Source: Ryuthela nishihirai (Eukaryota > Arthropoda > Arachnida > Araneae > Heptathelidae). Taken from it: a stretch of 64,000 nt of DNA. How positions within the stretch are numbered: the stretch's first letter is position 1; each line of letters opens with the position of its first letter. Below the pieces are notes generated by a model that saw only the letters and a list, made by a program, of their open reading frames with translations, made no database searches and was not told the origin of the DNA. The stretch spans positions 75,451,501 to 75,515,500 of the forward strand of contig JAWZYU010000011.1 in assembly GCA_038380435.1 (NCBI GenBank), in the 5' to 3' direction. Shown here piece after piece: positions 1-10,990 of this stretch. Both the position numbers and the translations under genes were made by a program.

Positions 1-935
1 ATCATATTCTTATGCAGCCGATCAGGTGAAACCCATGTGTACTTATGTATGTTGCGGTGTTTGTAATAAGTGTTAGTTATTCTGAAACCATTGAGTATAC
101 TTACCTATAGGTGACGTTGCCCATTGCTATTGCAGCTAAAAATAAAAAAAAGGGCCAATCACCCCTCCCCAAAGGTCAGAGTCAGTACCAACTTTGGTAT
201 TGAAGTCACCTAGAAAAAGGGTGATATCTCCTTTCTTGACAGAATTCAAATTATCTTGAAGTTGTCTGTAAAACCTATCCTCATCCTCATCGGCATCATC
301 AGTGGGGGCATAACAGCAGAAGGAACCTTTCCTTAATTCACTCATATCCTAGAAGAACAGTACCAACGTGTCTGCTGAGAAGCGATCCTATGCCTTGGAG
401 ATGCTTTTTATCTTCCTTCCCTGAAAAAAGAAATTTAAGAAGTTTTTAATTTTTGATCTTTTTCTGTCTATCTAGTCTCTTGCAAGCCGAGAATATCTAG
501 GTTGTAATGGTGAAATTCTTGCACGAGGTCATCAGAAGAGTAATCTCTGTGCAGAGTCCTCATATTCCAAAAACCACTGAAGAGAAAATGATTAGTGGGA
601 TGGTTAAAGGAACTACGTTTATTGAGAGAGGGAATGCCGAAAATATCAAACAGCCCCCTAAACACAGGCATGAAGCAAAGACATGTTTCTCCCACTAATA
701 AAAGCTGAAAACATCTACACTGGAAGACTTCCTCTAATGTAAGTTTGACGATGCCCTTAGAAGTAAAAGTTCAGGTATCTACGATGACCTCAGATCAGGA
801 TTATCCACTCTCAGATAAAACATATCCTCTGAATCTATTCCTTGAGGCAGTCAACCCACAGACAAAGAGGAAACATAGCGGAAGATTTTCCCTCAACCTG
901 AGCAGCAAATTCAAGATCTATAATCAAGATCAGAG
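1..935 (-). mobile_element. RTE-like LINE, 5' part with endonuclease domain, degraded
   Basis: The minus strand is a diverged second copy of the LINE found at 28248-31976. The match starts at the window edge inside the endonuclease domain and runs back through the domain start into the 5' leader near 935. Visible pieces of the APE-type endonuclease are YAPTDDADEDEDRFYRQLQ and GDFNTKVGTDSDLWGG (about 345-160) and NLDILGLQETR (about 500-470), the latter holding the usual catalytic glutamate. Stops and frame changes break the reading frame. The reverse transcriptase would lie to the left of the window. Family: AP-endonuclease LINE, RTE-like by similarity of the endonuclease; the exact clade is an inference. 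Confidence 0.85.
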
Positions 936-1325
936 CCATTATTCCATTCAGTACAATAACGTATATGATCTTAGAGAAGTAGTGGGGAAATCATGTTCAA
1001 TCGAACGACCAGTTGTGCTAGGTAAAACCAGTCCTACTTCAGAAATAGTGTGAAACCTTAATCATGTTGGTTGAATTCATGGTAATAGAGGAATAGGAGT
1101 ATTTGCAACCAGATGCAGGAACAGAATTTAATGTTGTAGTAGAATGCTCATAAGTAATTATCGAAGCGAGATGGGAATCTCGTTTTCAACGAAAATTAAG
1201 TTTTTCCTTTACTTTTTCACTCCTCAAAAATTTTATTTACCTAATGGATGACGGGATAATGCAAGTAGCATTGTATTAGTAATTATAGGACATAAAAAGC
1301 ATTCGTCTTTTATTTCTTAAATTCA
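936..1325. other. No gene seen
   Basis: AT-rich spacer between the LINE fragment and the tandem repeat array. No open frame with recognisable content was found; a weak continuation of the LINE leader is possible at the left side. Confidence 0.5.
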
Positions 1326-1531
1326 AAAAGTTGCATTTCCCACAGCCCTCCGAGAAAAGTCGGTAGATTGTTGTTGTCAGTGGAGTAGCTCTTGAACACC
1401 TACCACCGAAATATCAAATTATATGACATACAGATCATTTGCAAAATATATTAATAGTTTTGCCGTTTCATATTTAGTGATCTCTAATGATATATATTAA
1501 AACTACCTTGGTATTTGAAAAATACGATTTA

Positions 1532-2740
1532 AACTTAATGGGCAAATAATTATATACACCTACCTAAAAACCTGTTGTTCCACCTATTGCCCTCACACAG
1601 CAGCCAGACATCTTACTAAGGACTCAACGAGGTGTTGAAAACACGGAGGTGGTATTGCCGCCCATGAAGCTAGGATCGCCAGTCGTAGAGCAACCACAGT
1701 TATCGGTGGGGTTTGGCGGACTACAACATATCTTTCCGATTCGTCACAAATTCTTAATGGAGCTGATGTCCGGAGATCGAGGAGGCCATTCGAGTGTGGT
1801 AAACTCACTTGAATGACCCTGGAGTCAGTTGGTCGCCATTCGGGAACTATGTGGTGTGGCGTTGTCCTGTTGAAAGATGGCTTTATGGTGCTTAAGAAGA
1901 ATCGTAACGAACAGCTCTAGATGGTCGGTGAAGATGTTCACATACTTTCTACCGATGACGGAGGTCTCGACTGGTACGAGGGACCCCAAAGACGCCCATG
2001 TAAACGCACTCTAAACTGTTACACCGCCTCTACATGCCTGTATGACCCCAATTTGGCAAGCTGGATCGATCGCTTCGTGTGGATTACGCCACATACGCGC
2101 CTTCCCATCGGCGTGATGAGAATTCTAACTGATTCGTCAGACCAGATGCCATGTTTCCAGTCCTCTGCACTACAGTTGCAATAGACCTTTGCAAACTGTA
2201 GCCTAATCTTTTGGTGCCTTGCAGTCAATAAGGGGACACGATGCGGACGTCGGCTGCCATAGCCTATTTTTCCATGGTACGATTCATAGTCTTTGTGCAT
2301 AAGCTTGTGGATGCGTCCTTATTCAATTCTGATGTTGTCTGCTCCACGGTAACCGTGCAATTCTTTGTAATGATGCGGGACAGTCTGACCTCGAGAGTCA
2401 ATTGAAAGTTTACGTCCACATTTCTTCCGCTGGTTGGAAGTTTTGTCTTATTTCACGTAGTCTTGGTATACACGTGCAATGGTTTGCCGAGGAAATCCCA
2501 ACAGTTCAGCAGTTGCTGTGATTGAACAACTGACCTTTCTCGCACCTACTATCTGGCCACGGTCAAACTCACTTAGGACTCTTTCTCTACCCATGATTAC
2601 TTTTCCGTGATTGGTTTTCCATGCGTAGAGACATGCTCTATTTATAGGCATTGCCAATTTCAGCATCCCACGTGACTGGACGCGATACTTCTGCTTTGCA
2701 TATTATTATCGGGTGTATATAATAATTTGTCCATTCAGTG
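1532..2740 (-). mobile_element. Tc1-like DNA transposon with terminal inverted repeats, dead
   Basis: Terminal inverted repeats are visible as GGCAAATAATTATATACACC near 1541 and, on the opposite strand near 2730, GGACAAATTATTATATACAC. The minus strand between them encodes transposase pieces: a helix-turn-helix start with LSEFDRGQIVGARKVSCS (about 2600-2540), then KHGIWSDESVRI (about 2140), containing the DE-type catalytic region of Tc1/mariner transposases, and a C-terminal piece near 1600-1680 reading FQHLVESLVRCLAAV. The pieces lie in different frames. It interrupts one unit of the 290 bp array. Confidence 0.8.
1593..2666 (-). pseudogene. Tc1-like transposase pseudogene
   Basis: This is the coding remnant of the element that contains it. 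The N-terminal segment (2666-2448) carries the Tc1 DNA-binding helix-turn-helix pattern with EFDRGQIVGAR and TARVYQDYV-like spacing. The middle segment (2300-2019) carries the WSDES catalytic neighbourhood. The last segment (1808-1593) carries the C-terminal SWAAIPPPCFQHLVESL pattern. A functional Tc1 transposase is about 340 residues; here three frames are needed, so it is inactive. It would have cut and joined DNA at TA sites in the nucleus. Confidence 0.75.
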
Positions 2741-3513
2741 TATAATGTTTCATTAGTACCAATCTTCTTGAAAAAGAGTTTTCCAATTGTCCCTTTCAAA
2801 CAAAAAGTGGTGTTTCCCCCCCCCCCTTGGATTAAGGGGTTAAATCATTGTTGTCAGTGGAAACGTTGTAAACTTCACATTCCACCACCAAAATATCACG
2901 TTTCTACCATAAATGCATCGTTTAGAAGATTCTTGAAATTTTGTAGTATTTAAAATTTCCACCTTTAGAGGACGCAATTATAATTTTCGTATATTCGGAA
3001 AGTGCAAATCGTAACAGTTCGTTAACACTTATCCAACCCAAAATGAATTTTAATTTCTCTCTAAAAACAAACAACTACTTGTTAAATGGAAAAAGTTGCG
3101 TTTTCCCACCTATCTGCGGATAAAGGGTCAACTTATTGTCACTAAGGAAAACTTCATGACCTTCACATTCCACCATGAAAATTAAAAAATGCTAGCATAA
3201 ATACATCGTTTGTAATATTCGTTTCTAAAGTTTGGAATTTAACTTTTCCTTCGTTATATGGCGTAATTATAGCTTTTGGGAGAATCGGAAAGTTCAAACC
3301 GTAATATTTCATCAACACCTATCCAACCTAAAAATAATTTTTATTTTATCTCTATAAACAAACAATAATCTTTTTTTTAAAAAAAAGGTCACGTTTTCCC
3401 ACCCACCCTTGGTCTAAGGGGTCAATTCATTGTTTCCAATGAAAGCTTCGTAACCTTCACATTCCACCCCAAAAATTCAAAAATCTGACTTAACTGCATC
3501 GTTTGTAACATTC

Positions 3514-3521
3514 GTTTAAAC
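3514..3521. repeat. 8 bp target duplication (GTTTAAAC) left of hAT
   Basis: GTTTAAAC directly precedes the hAT terminus CAGTGATTCCCAAC and recurs at 6740-6747 directly after the right terminus. An 8 bp duplication is the rule for hAT transposons. Confidence 0.9.
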
Positions 3522-3731
3522 CAGTGATTCCCAACCTTTTCTGGACCATCGCCCCCTTTAGAAGAGAATAAAAATTTCAACACCCCCCTTGTCCATAATA
3601 GTTAATTTTATATGAAATATTAAAATATTGTTGCATATTATCTGTACCTAATTTATCTGTTTATTTATCTATTAAAAATCATAAAGCAGAAATTAATAAA
3701 ACGACAACCAAATGTACAATAAATTTTTTTA

Positions 3732-5582
3732 TTAAAATTTAAAAAATAAACACAGAATCAATAATGAGATAAACACAAAATTAATAATAAATAAAAAAAA
3801 ATAATGAGATGGTTGAGGCTGGTGGAGTGTTAACAATTTGTTAATGTCGGGTTCCAATTTCGTTAACATCAATCGCAGATCGCCACGTTCAGTGATGTGT
3901 AGTCTGTTCCTCTTCTCTGACAGTAAATTAGCTACTGCACTGAATCCACGCTCAGCCATATAGGACGAAGGAAATGCGATTTAAAACTTCTGTACTATTG
4001 CCCACAATCTAGGGTAGAGAACTGGTATTGATTTTTGAAGCCAGAACTCTTGGTATCCAAGTTTGAATTTTACTTTGAGTACTTCGTTAGTCGTGAGTTC
4101 TAAGAGTTCCTCTTCCAAATTTGATGCTTCTTCAGTATCTGTGTTTGCGAAAGGATCTAAAACCCAACTCGGTATATTCATGTTTAAAATATCTTGGAAA
4201 CGCTCCGTAAAATCAACGTGAAGAACTTCCAAGTGTTGGCAGTAAGTAAGTAAATCTTCCGGTTTTGCAGAGACTGCTGATAATGTGGGAAAGTGGTTGT
4301 ATTCACCTCTACCTAGATTTCGTTTGAATACAAGAAGTTTTCCCGCAAAAGCAGCTATGACTTTTTTTGTTTTAATTAAATTCAACGTATCACCTTGCAA
4401 TTGGAAATTAACTTGATTAAATATTTTAAACAGGTCTGTCAAATAAGCGATGTCATTTTTGACGTAATCAGGTTTTCGCGCAATTTTTCGTCTCTGTCTT
4501 CAAGAAAGTCCAGTACTGAGTCAAATAGATTGAAAAAACGATTCAGGCAAACACCTTTAGAGAGCCAACGTACTTCTGTGTACAGCAGCAAACGATTGTA
4601 ATCTTCATCATTTTCATTACAAAGCTTACCAAATAATCGGTCATTCAATGAATTGCTTCTAATCTTATTGATTGCTTTAATAACGTAATGGAGCGACGTA
4701 TGCAGACGTTCATTCAAATTTTTGGCAACCAAATGCTGACGATGAATAATACAATGTATAGCGAGTACATTTGGTACTGCTTGTTTCAAATGCGCTATGA
4801 AACCCTTATGACGCCCTGTCATTGCTGGAGCACCATCAGTAGCAGCAGACAAAATATTGCAAATAGGAATTTCTTTCTCTTGAAATAACTTTTGCATGGT
4901 ATTAAATATAGATTCTCCCTTTGTATCAGATTCCAAATTTTTAGCAAATAATGACTCTTCATGAATTTTTTCTTCTTTTATAAATCGTACGTATGATAAG
5001 AGTAGAGCTTCGTTATTTGGTAGAGTTGATTCATCGAGTTGAATGGAAAATTTGCAAGTCTAAGTAATCACATAATGATATTTCAACGTCTTTTGCCATT
5101 TCATCTATTCTTCTTTGCACTGAATTATTACTGAGAGGAATTTTTTTGATGATATCTGACGGTGTCTTATGATGAAGAACAGTTTTTAATATCTCTTTGA
5201 CTGCCGGCAAAATTAATTCCTCGTCAATTGTGTGTGGTTTTCCTGCTTTTGCGATTAACAATGAAACGTTATATGAGGCTCGTAGTCCATCATCATCTTG
5301 TTTAGAAGACGACGCAAAAAGGTTTGACATAGTTGGCTGTTTTAAATATTGCTTTTCCAGTTCTTGAAAATAGGATAAATCTTTGTTCTTCTTATCAGCA
5401 TGAATTTTATTTAAATGCTTTTGTAGCCTAGAAGGTTTCATAGCTTCATTTGAAAAAACTTTTCGGCACATTAAACACATAGGTAATGATTGGTTTGTAG
5501 GAGAGTACGTAAATCCATATTTCAAATACTCAATACTGTACTGCCGGCATTTCTTTTTAGATGTAGATTCAGACATTTTCAA
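3732..5582 (-). pseudogene. hAT transposase with BED zinc finger (SCAND3/ZBED-like), broken
   Basis: Read from 5582 leftward, the product starts MKMSESTSKKKCRQYS and shows a BED finger with CLMC and HLNKIH as zinc ligands (about residues 37-60). Further on are LDEST near 5035 (first acidic residue of the RNase-H-like core), TDGAPAMTG at about 4840-4813, and HCIIHRQHLVAK at about 4756, the conserved C/H motif of hAT transposases. The C-terminal dimerisation region appears as AERGFSAVANLL near 3955. The frame is lost near 5030-4937, 4440 and 3980, so three joins would be needed. The role would be cut-and-paste transposition in the nucleus. This family is often annotated as SCAN domain-containing protein 3 or ZBED in animal genomes. 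Confidence 0.88.
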
Positions 5583-6105
5583 ATACCAATTAAATTCTCA
5601 ACAGATTTATAGATAGTTATAAAAATAATGTTTATAATGACTTCTAACACTTATCACTCACGACTATTTATCACGGCGAAGCACATAAAAATGATAAAAC
5701 ATTCCTAGAGCTATCGCTGTTATAGATTTGATTTTGTGCACGCATTAACTTGTATGTTTGCGATGCCGGCGCACTTGCTCCGTAAACAAGTCATTTCAAG
5801 CTCCCATATTCTTGTCGAAACATGTTAAATTGCATGAACCGCGTGTTTACCTACCAACTTGCAAGGACTTGTCACCGTCAATCTATTCTAAACTAAAACA
5901 AATTAGGTATAGGTATAACTAGTGCTAATTTAAAAATGCTTATTAACGCGATAACAATAAGATAATTTACATAGCTAGATAAAATATTTATTCATGAAAA
6001 CAGGTATTTTCAAAGTATTTTATTATATTAAAAAATAATTATAAAATAATATTAAATATAATAAATTTATTATTATTATATTATTATTATTTCATCAAGG
6101 TTGAT

Positions 6106-6582
6106 TTGCCTGTCAGGACGGACACACATGTCCAACATAATAAGCCTGATACAGTAGTGCATGTTAAGGTATTGAATGAGATTACAATTATTGAAGTAGG
6201 AATAACATCTCAGGATAACCTGCAGACAGTAGAGGTTGAAAAGAAGAGGAAGTATGTTCTGCTGGCTAATGAGTTGATCCTAATTCACAAGTGTAATGTT
6301 AATATTATACTTTATGTTCTGACGTGGGATGGTATTGTAACTACGTACCATAAAGCATACTCAAAGCGATTTGGAGTGGGAAAACATATTGAAGCTTATA
6401 TCCAATCTGTGATCTTGAAGAGAACTTTTGAGAGCATCTCAGTCGACTTCAGACGTACCAGTACGTTAGTAGGCGGTAGCAGGGAACTTACTGTCCAAGC
6501 TGCAGTTGAAAAGCTGTACATGACGGATGAGGTAGTGGGTGACCAGAATCACCAGGAAGACACCACAGAACAGAAGAGATAA
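6106..6582 (+). pseudogene. Restriction-like endonuclease fragment of a LINE-type element inside the hAT
   Basis: A 158-codon open frame without a convincing own start. It reads NKPDTVVHVKVLNEITIIEV followed by a region rich in EKKRKY and LLANEL, then YVLTWDGIVTTYH and IEAYIQSVILKRT. The PD...E...K spacing and the EK-KY-L-E pattern resemble the PD-(D/E)xK restriction-like endonuclease that ends R2/R4/NeSL-type non-LTR polyproteins. If so, it is a 3' relic of another retroelement trapped in, or carried by, the hAT. The upstream reverse transcriptase is not visible. The assignment is from pattern memory, not a search; another PD-(D/E)xK nuclease family is possible. Confidence 0.5.
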
Positions 6583-7160
6583 AAAGGTTGTCACAAAAAA
6601 TTCCATTAAATTTATTTATTTATTTGACCGCCCCTCCTGACTGCCTCAACGCCCCCCATTTGCCTCTGGATCCGCTACCGCCCCCATCGAAGGTTCAGCG
6701 CCCACTGGGGGGCGGTAACGCCCCCGTTGGGAATCTATGGTTTAAACTTTGGATTTTTAAAATTATTTCACCGTTAGATGGCGCAATTTAGTTTTTGGAA
6801 GATTCCGAAAGTGCGAATCATAATATTTCATCAGTTCTTGCATCTAACCCAAAAAATTCGTTTATCTCCAAAAACAAACAGTTATCTGCTGAAAAAAAAA
6901 ATGTGTTTCCCCCCACCCTTGGCTTAAGGGGTCAACTCATTGTTGGCAATAGATACTTCGTGACCTTGTACATTCCATCACCAAAATTTAAAATCTCTAG
7001 CTTAAATAATTCATTTGCAATATTCGTTCGAATATTCAAACTTTTCTACTCTTAGAGGGCTCAATTATAGCTGTAGGAATATTCTGAGAATGCAGATCGT
7101 ACTATTTCATGCCAATCCAACACAAAAATAATTTTTAATTTATTTCTATAATAAAAAATG

Positions 7161-7956
7161 TTCGATATTTACATACGGACAGACAGCCGACAAAGCGAAA
7201 CTATTATCTCGTTTTTTTAAAAAAAAATATATAAAAAAAATTGTTATTAATAAAAGGTACCTTAAAAGTTTTATTCATAGATATATTTATCTCATATTTC
7301 AGTTTAGCAGTAATAATTAACATTAACTTAATATGATTTCGTATTTTATTTGCGCAAAATCATATAAGCCTAGATTCGTTTCTCACGTTTATCTTTTTTT
7401 TTGGTTCATGAAAAATACTCATGAATGTAGACTAGGCGTGCACAAACTACGACTCATTGGTGAATCAAATTTGAACATAGAATTTGAAAGAAGAATAGTT
7501 ATGAACTGAATATAAATTAGAAATTAAGCATTTGTATCTTAATGTTTATTTCGCAAAATATCTATCTATTTATCTAACTATCATACAATTTGATAAGTAA
7601 AATTTGGGCCTGTGAAGTTCTTTATTTCCGTACGAAAAAAGGGTGTGGGATATATTATGGGAAGAGAAAGTTTACAGAAAGGGGGAAGAGATCTTCATAT
7701 TTTATCAAAATCATTTTTAGTTACATATTTTATGAAACAGTGTACTTACTAATTAGCTGTATTTAGCTTATATGATAGTCTACAAAGCTACTCTTTTTTC
7801 TAAATATGAGATAAAACACGGTTTTTACTAGTCTGAAAAATTCAGTCTAGAAAAGTAAGATCTCACTGCCAATTCAAAACAGGCATAATTTCATTGAGAT
7901 TTCGCGAGACAGACTGCATTGCAATGGCAAGAATGTAATTTTAACGAAAAAATATA
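7161..7956. other. AT-rich spacer, no gene seen
   Basis: No credible frame on either strand. The stretch is poly-A/T rich and holds a short CAGACAGCCGAC motif at the end of the tandem array. Confidence 0.6.
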
Positions 7957-9177
7957 CACTGAGTTACCAGTTTATTAGTTACACCACATCTCGTCACATA
8001 AATGGTTCATTCCAACTCGTAATACGTCACGTGACCGTGATGTGCGGTATAAATCAGGCAGACCAGCTCTTCGAGCATCAGTTAGAGTTGGATTGAGCTT
8101 CAGAATATGACAAAACGAACGACTTGAGAGACTTTGAACGTGGCATGAAAATTGGTGCTAGTCGTGCCGGTTCTAGTATCTCCTAACAACCATGATCCTA
8201 GGCTTCACGCATAACCGTTTCGGAGGTCTATGGAAAATGGTGTAAAAAGCAAAAATCTACCAATGATTGGCGATCCTGTTGACGAAAACAGCTTATGGCT
8301 CAGAGGAGTCAAAAAGGAGACTGGCGAGAATCGTGCAAGCGAACAGACAGCGCACAACCAGGCAAATTACAGTAGAATTAAATATTGGTGTGCAGAAGGT
8401 CATTCCGAACGTACCACATATCGGATCTTTCTGCGAATGGGCTACAACAGCCGCCGATGTTGTCAGTGAAGAACACGAAAGAGCGTTTCCAGGGGGCGCA
8501 GAACCATCGACACTCCACCATTGAGAACTGGAAAAAAAGGTTGTCTGGTCGGGTCTGCACATACTATCTAAAAATAATCAAGGTTCCCTTTGCATCATGC
8601 TGATCGAAGGATCAGAATTTGGCACAAGCAACATGAGGTCATGGAGTCATCTTGTCTGGTATCAACAGTACAGGCCGGTGGTGACGGTGTGATGGTGTGG
8701 AGATGTTTTCCTGGCACACATTAGGTCCCCTGATACCATCGAAGGGCATCTGAACACCATGACGTATTTCATAAACATCGTTGATGAAATAAAAAAAAAT
8801 CGTGACTACAGTTTATTCTCACTCGGATGGACACGTTCAGCATCAAAATGCACCTGCTCACATGTCACGTACCCTTACCGAATGATTCCAGGAACTTGCC
8901 GAAGAGTTTTCTTTACTTGATTGGCCTGCACAGTTCCCAAGTATAACTCTATCGAACATCTTTGGGATGAGGTGGTAAGGACTGGTTGCAGCGAGACTGT
9001 GCTACAGTCCAATTTGCATCAATTGCGCGACACAATCATTCCTGCATGGTACAACATTCCTGCACAACGCATCCAACATCTGTAAGTTCCATGCCGAGGA
9101 ATTCGGGCTGTTTTGAAGGCCAAAGGAGGCGCAATACGCTACTAGGTAGGCGTACCTAATAAACCGGCATCTCAGTG
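7957..9177 (+). mobile_element. Tc1/mariner-type transposon, 1.22 kb, TA duplication, dead
   Basis: The element starts CACTGAGTTACCAGTTTATT after TA (7955-7956) and ends with the inverted counterpart AATAAACCGGCATCTCAGTG before TA (9178-9179). The plus strand between them encodes scattered transposase pieces: GSEESKRRLARIVQANRQ near 8290-8340 and, further down, an IWHKQHEVMESS-like stretch near 8620 and a GGDGVMVWRCF piece near 8680-8710, typical of the central domain (where family members read WGGIMVWG). Frames change repeatedly, so there is no functional transposase. The length is the expected full length for the family. Confidence 0.85.
8101..9150 (+). pseudogene. Tc1/mariner transposase pseudogene
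   Basis: This is the coding remnant within the 7957-9177 element. An early segment contains the second helix-turn-helix with RLARIVQANRQRTTRQI. The central domain piece GGDGVMVWRCF lies near 8680-8710. A segment near 8890-8990 corresponds to the region with the last catalytic acid, followed by an EHLWDEV-like stretch. At least three frameshifts and several stops separate them. No start codon can be assigned with confidence. Confidence 0.7.
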
Positions 9178-9179
9178 TA

Positions 9180-9550
9180 AATATAACTTATTACAGATGA
9201 CGATTTTATCAATGTGAGACTTTACGCTATCTATTTACAGTTGAAAATAAGTGATATAAACGAAATCTATTCAGCTAATTATTACTTTGAGATAACAGTC
9301 TAATAATCTACCTTGACACTCTGATATTGCCACTTCATAATATACGTTATATTTACATGAATAAAAAGTAAATTAAATCTGTACTAAGTCTATAATCGCG
9401 TAAAATGAAAGTTGTCGCATTTTCTTGATCACGTAACGCTTATCCTTACTTTTAAGGGGAATTTCTCAATAGGCATTATAATTAAAAAAATCAATCAATT
9501 TATTAACCGTTCCTTGGTAGATTGTTTAGCACACTTGAATGGATCTTTGT
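9180..9550. other. No gene seen
   Basis: AT-rich spacer without recognisable content between the Tc1 element and a SINE-B tail. Confidence 0.55.
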
Positions 9551-9652
9551 GTTGTCTTTCTGCTGAGGTCCTCAGAGATATCTGTGATGTATTAAATTGA
9601 TAGGCTCCTATCAGAGCTCTGCGGCAAGAAGCTTCTTGAAGGCATATTTATT
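9551..9652 (+). mobile_element. SINE-B tail fragment
   Basis: TCTGCTGAGGTCCT followed by a diverged stretch and GGCAAGAAGCTTCTTGA matches the 3' body of the SINE-B copy at 55292-55516 (there TCTGCTGAGGTCCTGCC and GGCAAGCAGCTGCTTGA). The tRNA-like head is absent. Confidence 0.65.
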
Positions 9653-9693
9653 TTATCAATATATTTCTTGTAAGAATATATATATATTCCCTG

Positions 9694-10099
9694 GGTTGGG
9701 TTGTTTTACCTCTGAGTGGCACTTTTTTGCACACCATGGGATAAATGGCCAGGTCACATGGACCCGAAGGCTCAGAGAAGGTTGGGGGAGGGGACCCACT
9801 GGAACAGGTGTTGGGAGACAGATGATAGCCTCCCGTCAAGGCCATCCAGTGTGTTCTTTATGAATACGGGACCACGGCTTAACGTCCCATGCGACGGGTG
9901 CATTATGCACACGGGACCACGGCTTAACGTCCCATGCGACGGACGGTGGCCTTTCCAAGCCCATCGGTGTCCCCTACTGACCGTGGGCAAGGCGGGGAAT
10001 TTTTAGGAGATAAATCTCAACGCTGACCCAGCTGGGACTCGAACCTGGGAACTACAGATTACGAGCCTGGCGCGCTACCGACTGAGCCACCCCCGCCCC
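9694..10099 (-). mobile_element. SINE-A (tRNA-derived), full length, 12 bp target duplication
   Basis: On the minus strand the element starts at 10099 with a tRNA-like head that has an A box (TGGCTCAGTCGGTAGCGCGC) and a B box (GGTTCGAGTCC), and ends with AAAACAACCCAACCC at 9694. The flanks repeat ATATATTCCCTG at 9682-9693 and 10100-10111, which marks retroposition. This copy has an internal duplication: the segment around GGGACCACGGCTTAACGTCC occurs twice (about 9869-9945). SINEs of this kind rely on a partner LINE for insertion and have RNA polymerase III promoters in their heads. Confidence 0.92.
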
Positions 10100-10111
10100 A
10101 TATATTCCCTG

Positions 10112-10582
10112 TTTTGCTATGCGTGTCATAGGCAGAATTTTATATACCCCTTCCCGTCTGAAATCTTCATACCCCTTTTTGTGTGAGAAGAAAGGAGGGC
10201 CATAATGTGATATTGCCCGCGTCCCTACCTAAGTAAAAAACCCTCACTTGCTATATAAACCCACCACATTTGGTTCTTGCATTTGGAATATAGATAGTAT
10301 AATAATCTTTAACTCCTTTTTCACAATTTATAGAAGGACAAATGTTGAAGGGTAAATATTTTACAGGAATAATTTTATTGACAAATTCACAAACCTTGCA
10401 ACCGACCGACAAACAAATTAGGCACGAAAAACGTTGAAATACAGGTTAAAAGGCAAACTATGCAACTATATAAAAGCAACCATTAAATATAAATATAACC
10501 ATTGTAGAAAGAGGCGTGTAAGTGAAGGACTGTGTTAAAATCAAAAATGGAAGGCAAGCACAATAAAATCGTAAACTATTTA
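10112..10582. other. No gene seen
   Basis: Spacer between two SINE-A copies. It has a C-rich start and is AT-rich later, with no credible frame. Confidence 0.55.
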
Positions 10583-10592
10583 AATATCTAGG

Positions 10593-10980
10593 ATTGGGTT
10601 GTGTTGTTTTACCTCTGAGCGGCACTTTTTTGCACACCATGGGCTAAATGGCCAGGTCACATGGACCCCGAAGGCTTAGATAAGGTTTGGGGAGGGGACC
10701 CACTGGAACAGCTGTTGGGAGACAGATGGTAGCCTCCCGTCAAGGCCATCCAGCGTGTTCTTTATCGTGCACAGGGTATGGCTCTCCCGCACACGGGTAA
10801 CGGCTTAACGTCCCATCCGACGGACGGCGGCCTTTCCAAGCCCATCGGTGTCCCCTACTGATCGTGGGCAGGGCGGGGAATTTTGCGGAGATAAATCTCA
10901 TCGCTGACCCAGCTGGGACTCGAACCTGGGAACTACAGATTACGAACCTGGCGCGCTAACGACTGAGCCACCCCGGCCCC
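10593..10980 (-). mobile_element. SINE-A, full length, 10 bp target duplication
   Basis: Same family and orientation as the 9694-10099 copy. The flanks repeat AATATCTAGG at 10583-10592 and 10981-10990. The head retains A and B boxes; the body contains CCAAGCCCATCGGTGTCCCC and the end has CTCTGAGCGGCACTTTTTTG as read on the plus strand. Confidence 0.93.
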
Positions 10981-10990
10981 AATATCTAGG

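Larger units (their letters stand above)
3522..6739 (-). mobile_element. Complete hAT transposon with 8 bp target duplication
   Basis: The ends are CAGTGATTCCCAAC on the left and, read inward from the right, CATAGATTCCCAAC. They are flanked by identical GTTTAAAC copies at 3514-3521 and 6740-6747. The minus strand codes for a BED-finger hAT transposase relic in the left part. The right part contains an unrelated plus-strand protein-coding fragment (6106-6582) from a LINE-type endonuclease, plus an AT-rich spacer. Termini rich in C and G near 6640-6730 look like subterminal repeats. The insertion lies inside a unit of the 290 bp tandem array, so removing it restores the unit. Confidence 0.92.
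1326..7160. repeat. Diverged tandem array of about 290 bp units, split by two transposons
   Basis: Units begin near 1326, 2805, 3090, 3386 and 6891, each opening with an A-rich run followed by a C-rich motif of the type GTTTTCCCACC, then AAGGGGTCAA, TTCACATTCCACC, GCATCGTTTGTAA and finally a TATCCAACCYAAAA segment. Spacing is about 286 and 296 bp for adjacent intact units. The first unit is cut by a Tc1-like element (about 1532-2740) and the 3386 unit is cut by the hAT element (3522-6739), after which the unit resumes at 6748. The array ends near 7160, just before a short segment with ACAGACAG motifs. No coding potential is visible. It is probably a local satellite or old tandem duplication. 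Confidence 0.75.

Noticed and set aside
745..1053. Plus-strand open frame of 102 codons
   Set aside because: Most of it is antisense to the 5' leader of the LINE fragment; the matching phrases in the intact LINE at 28560-28780 show this.
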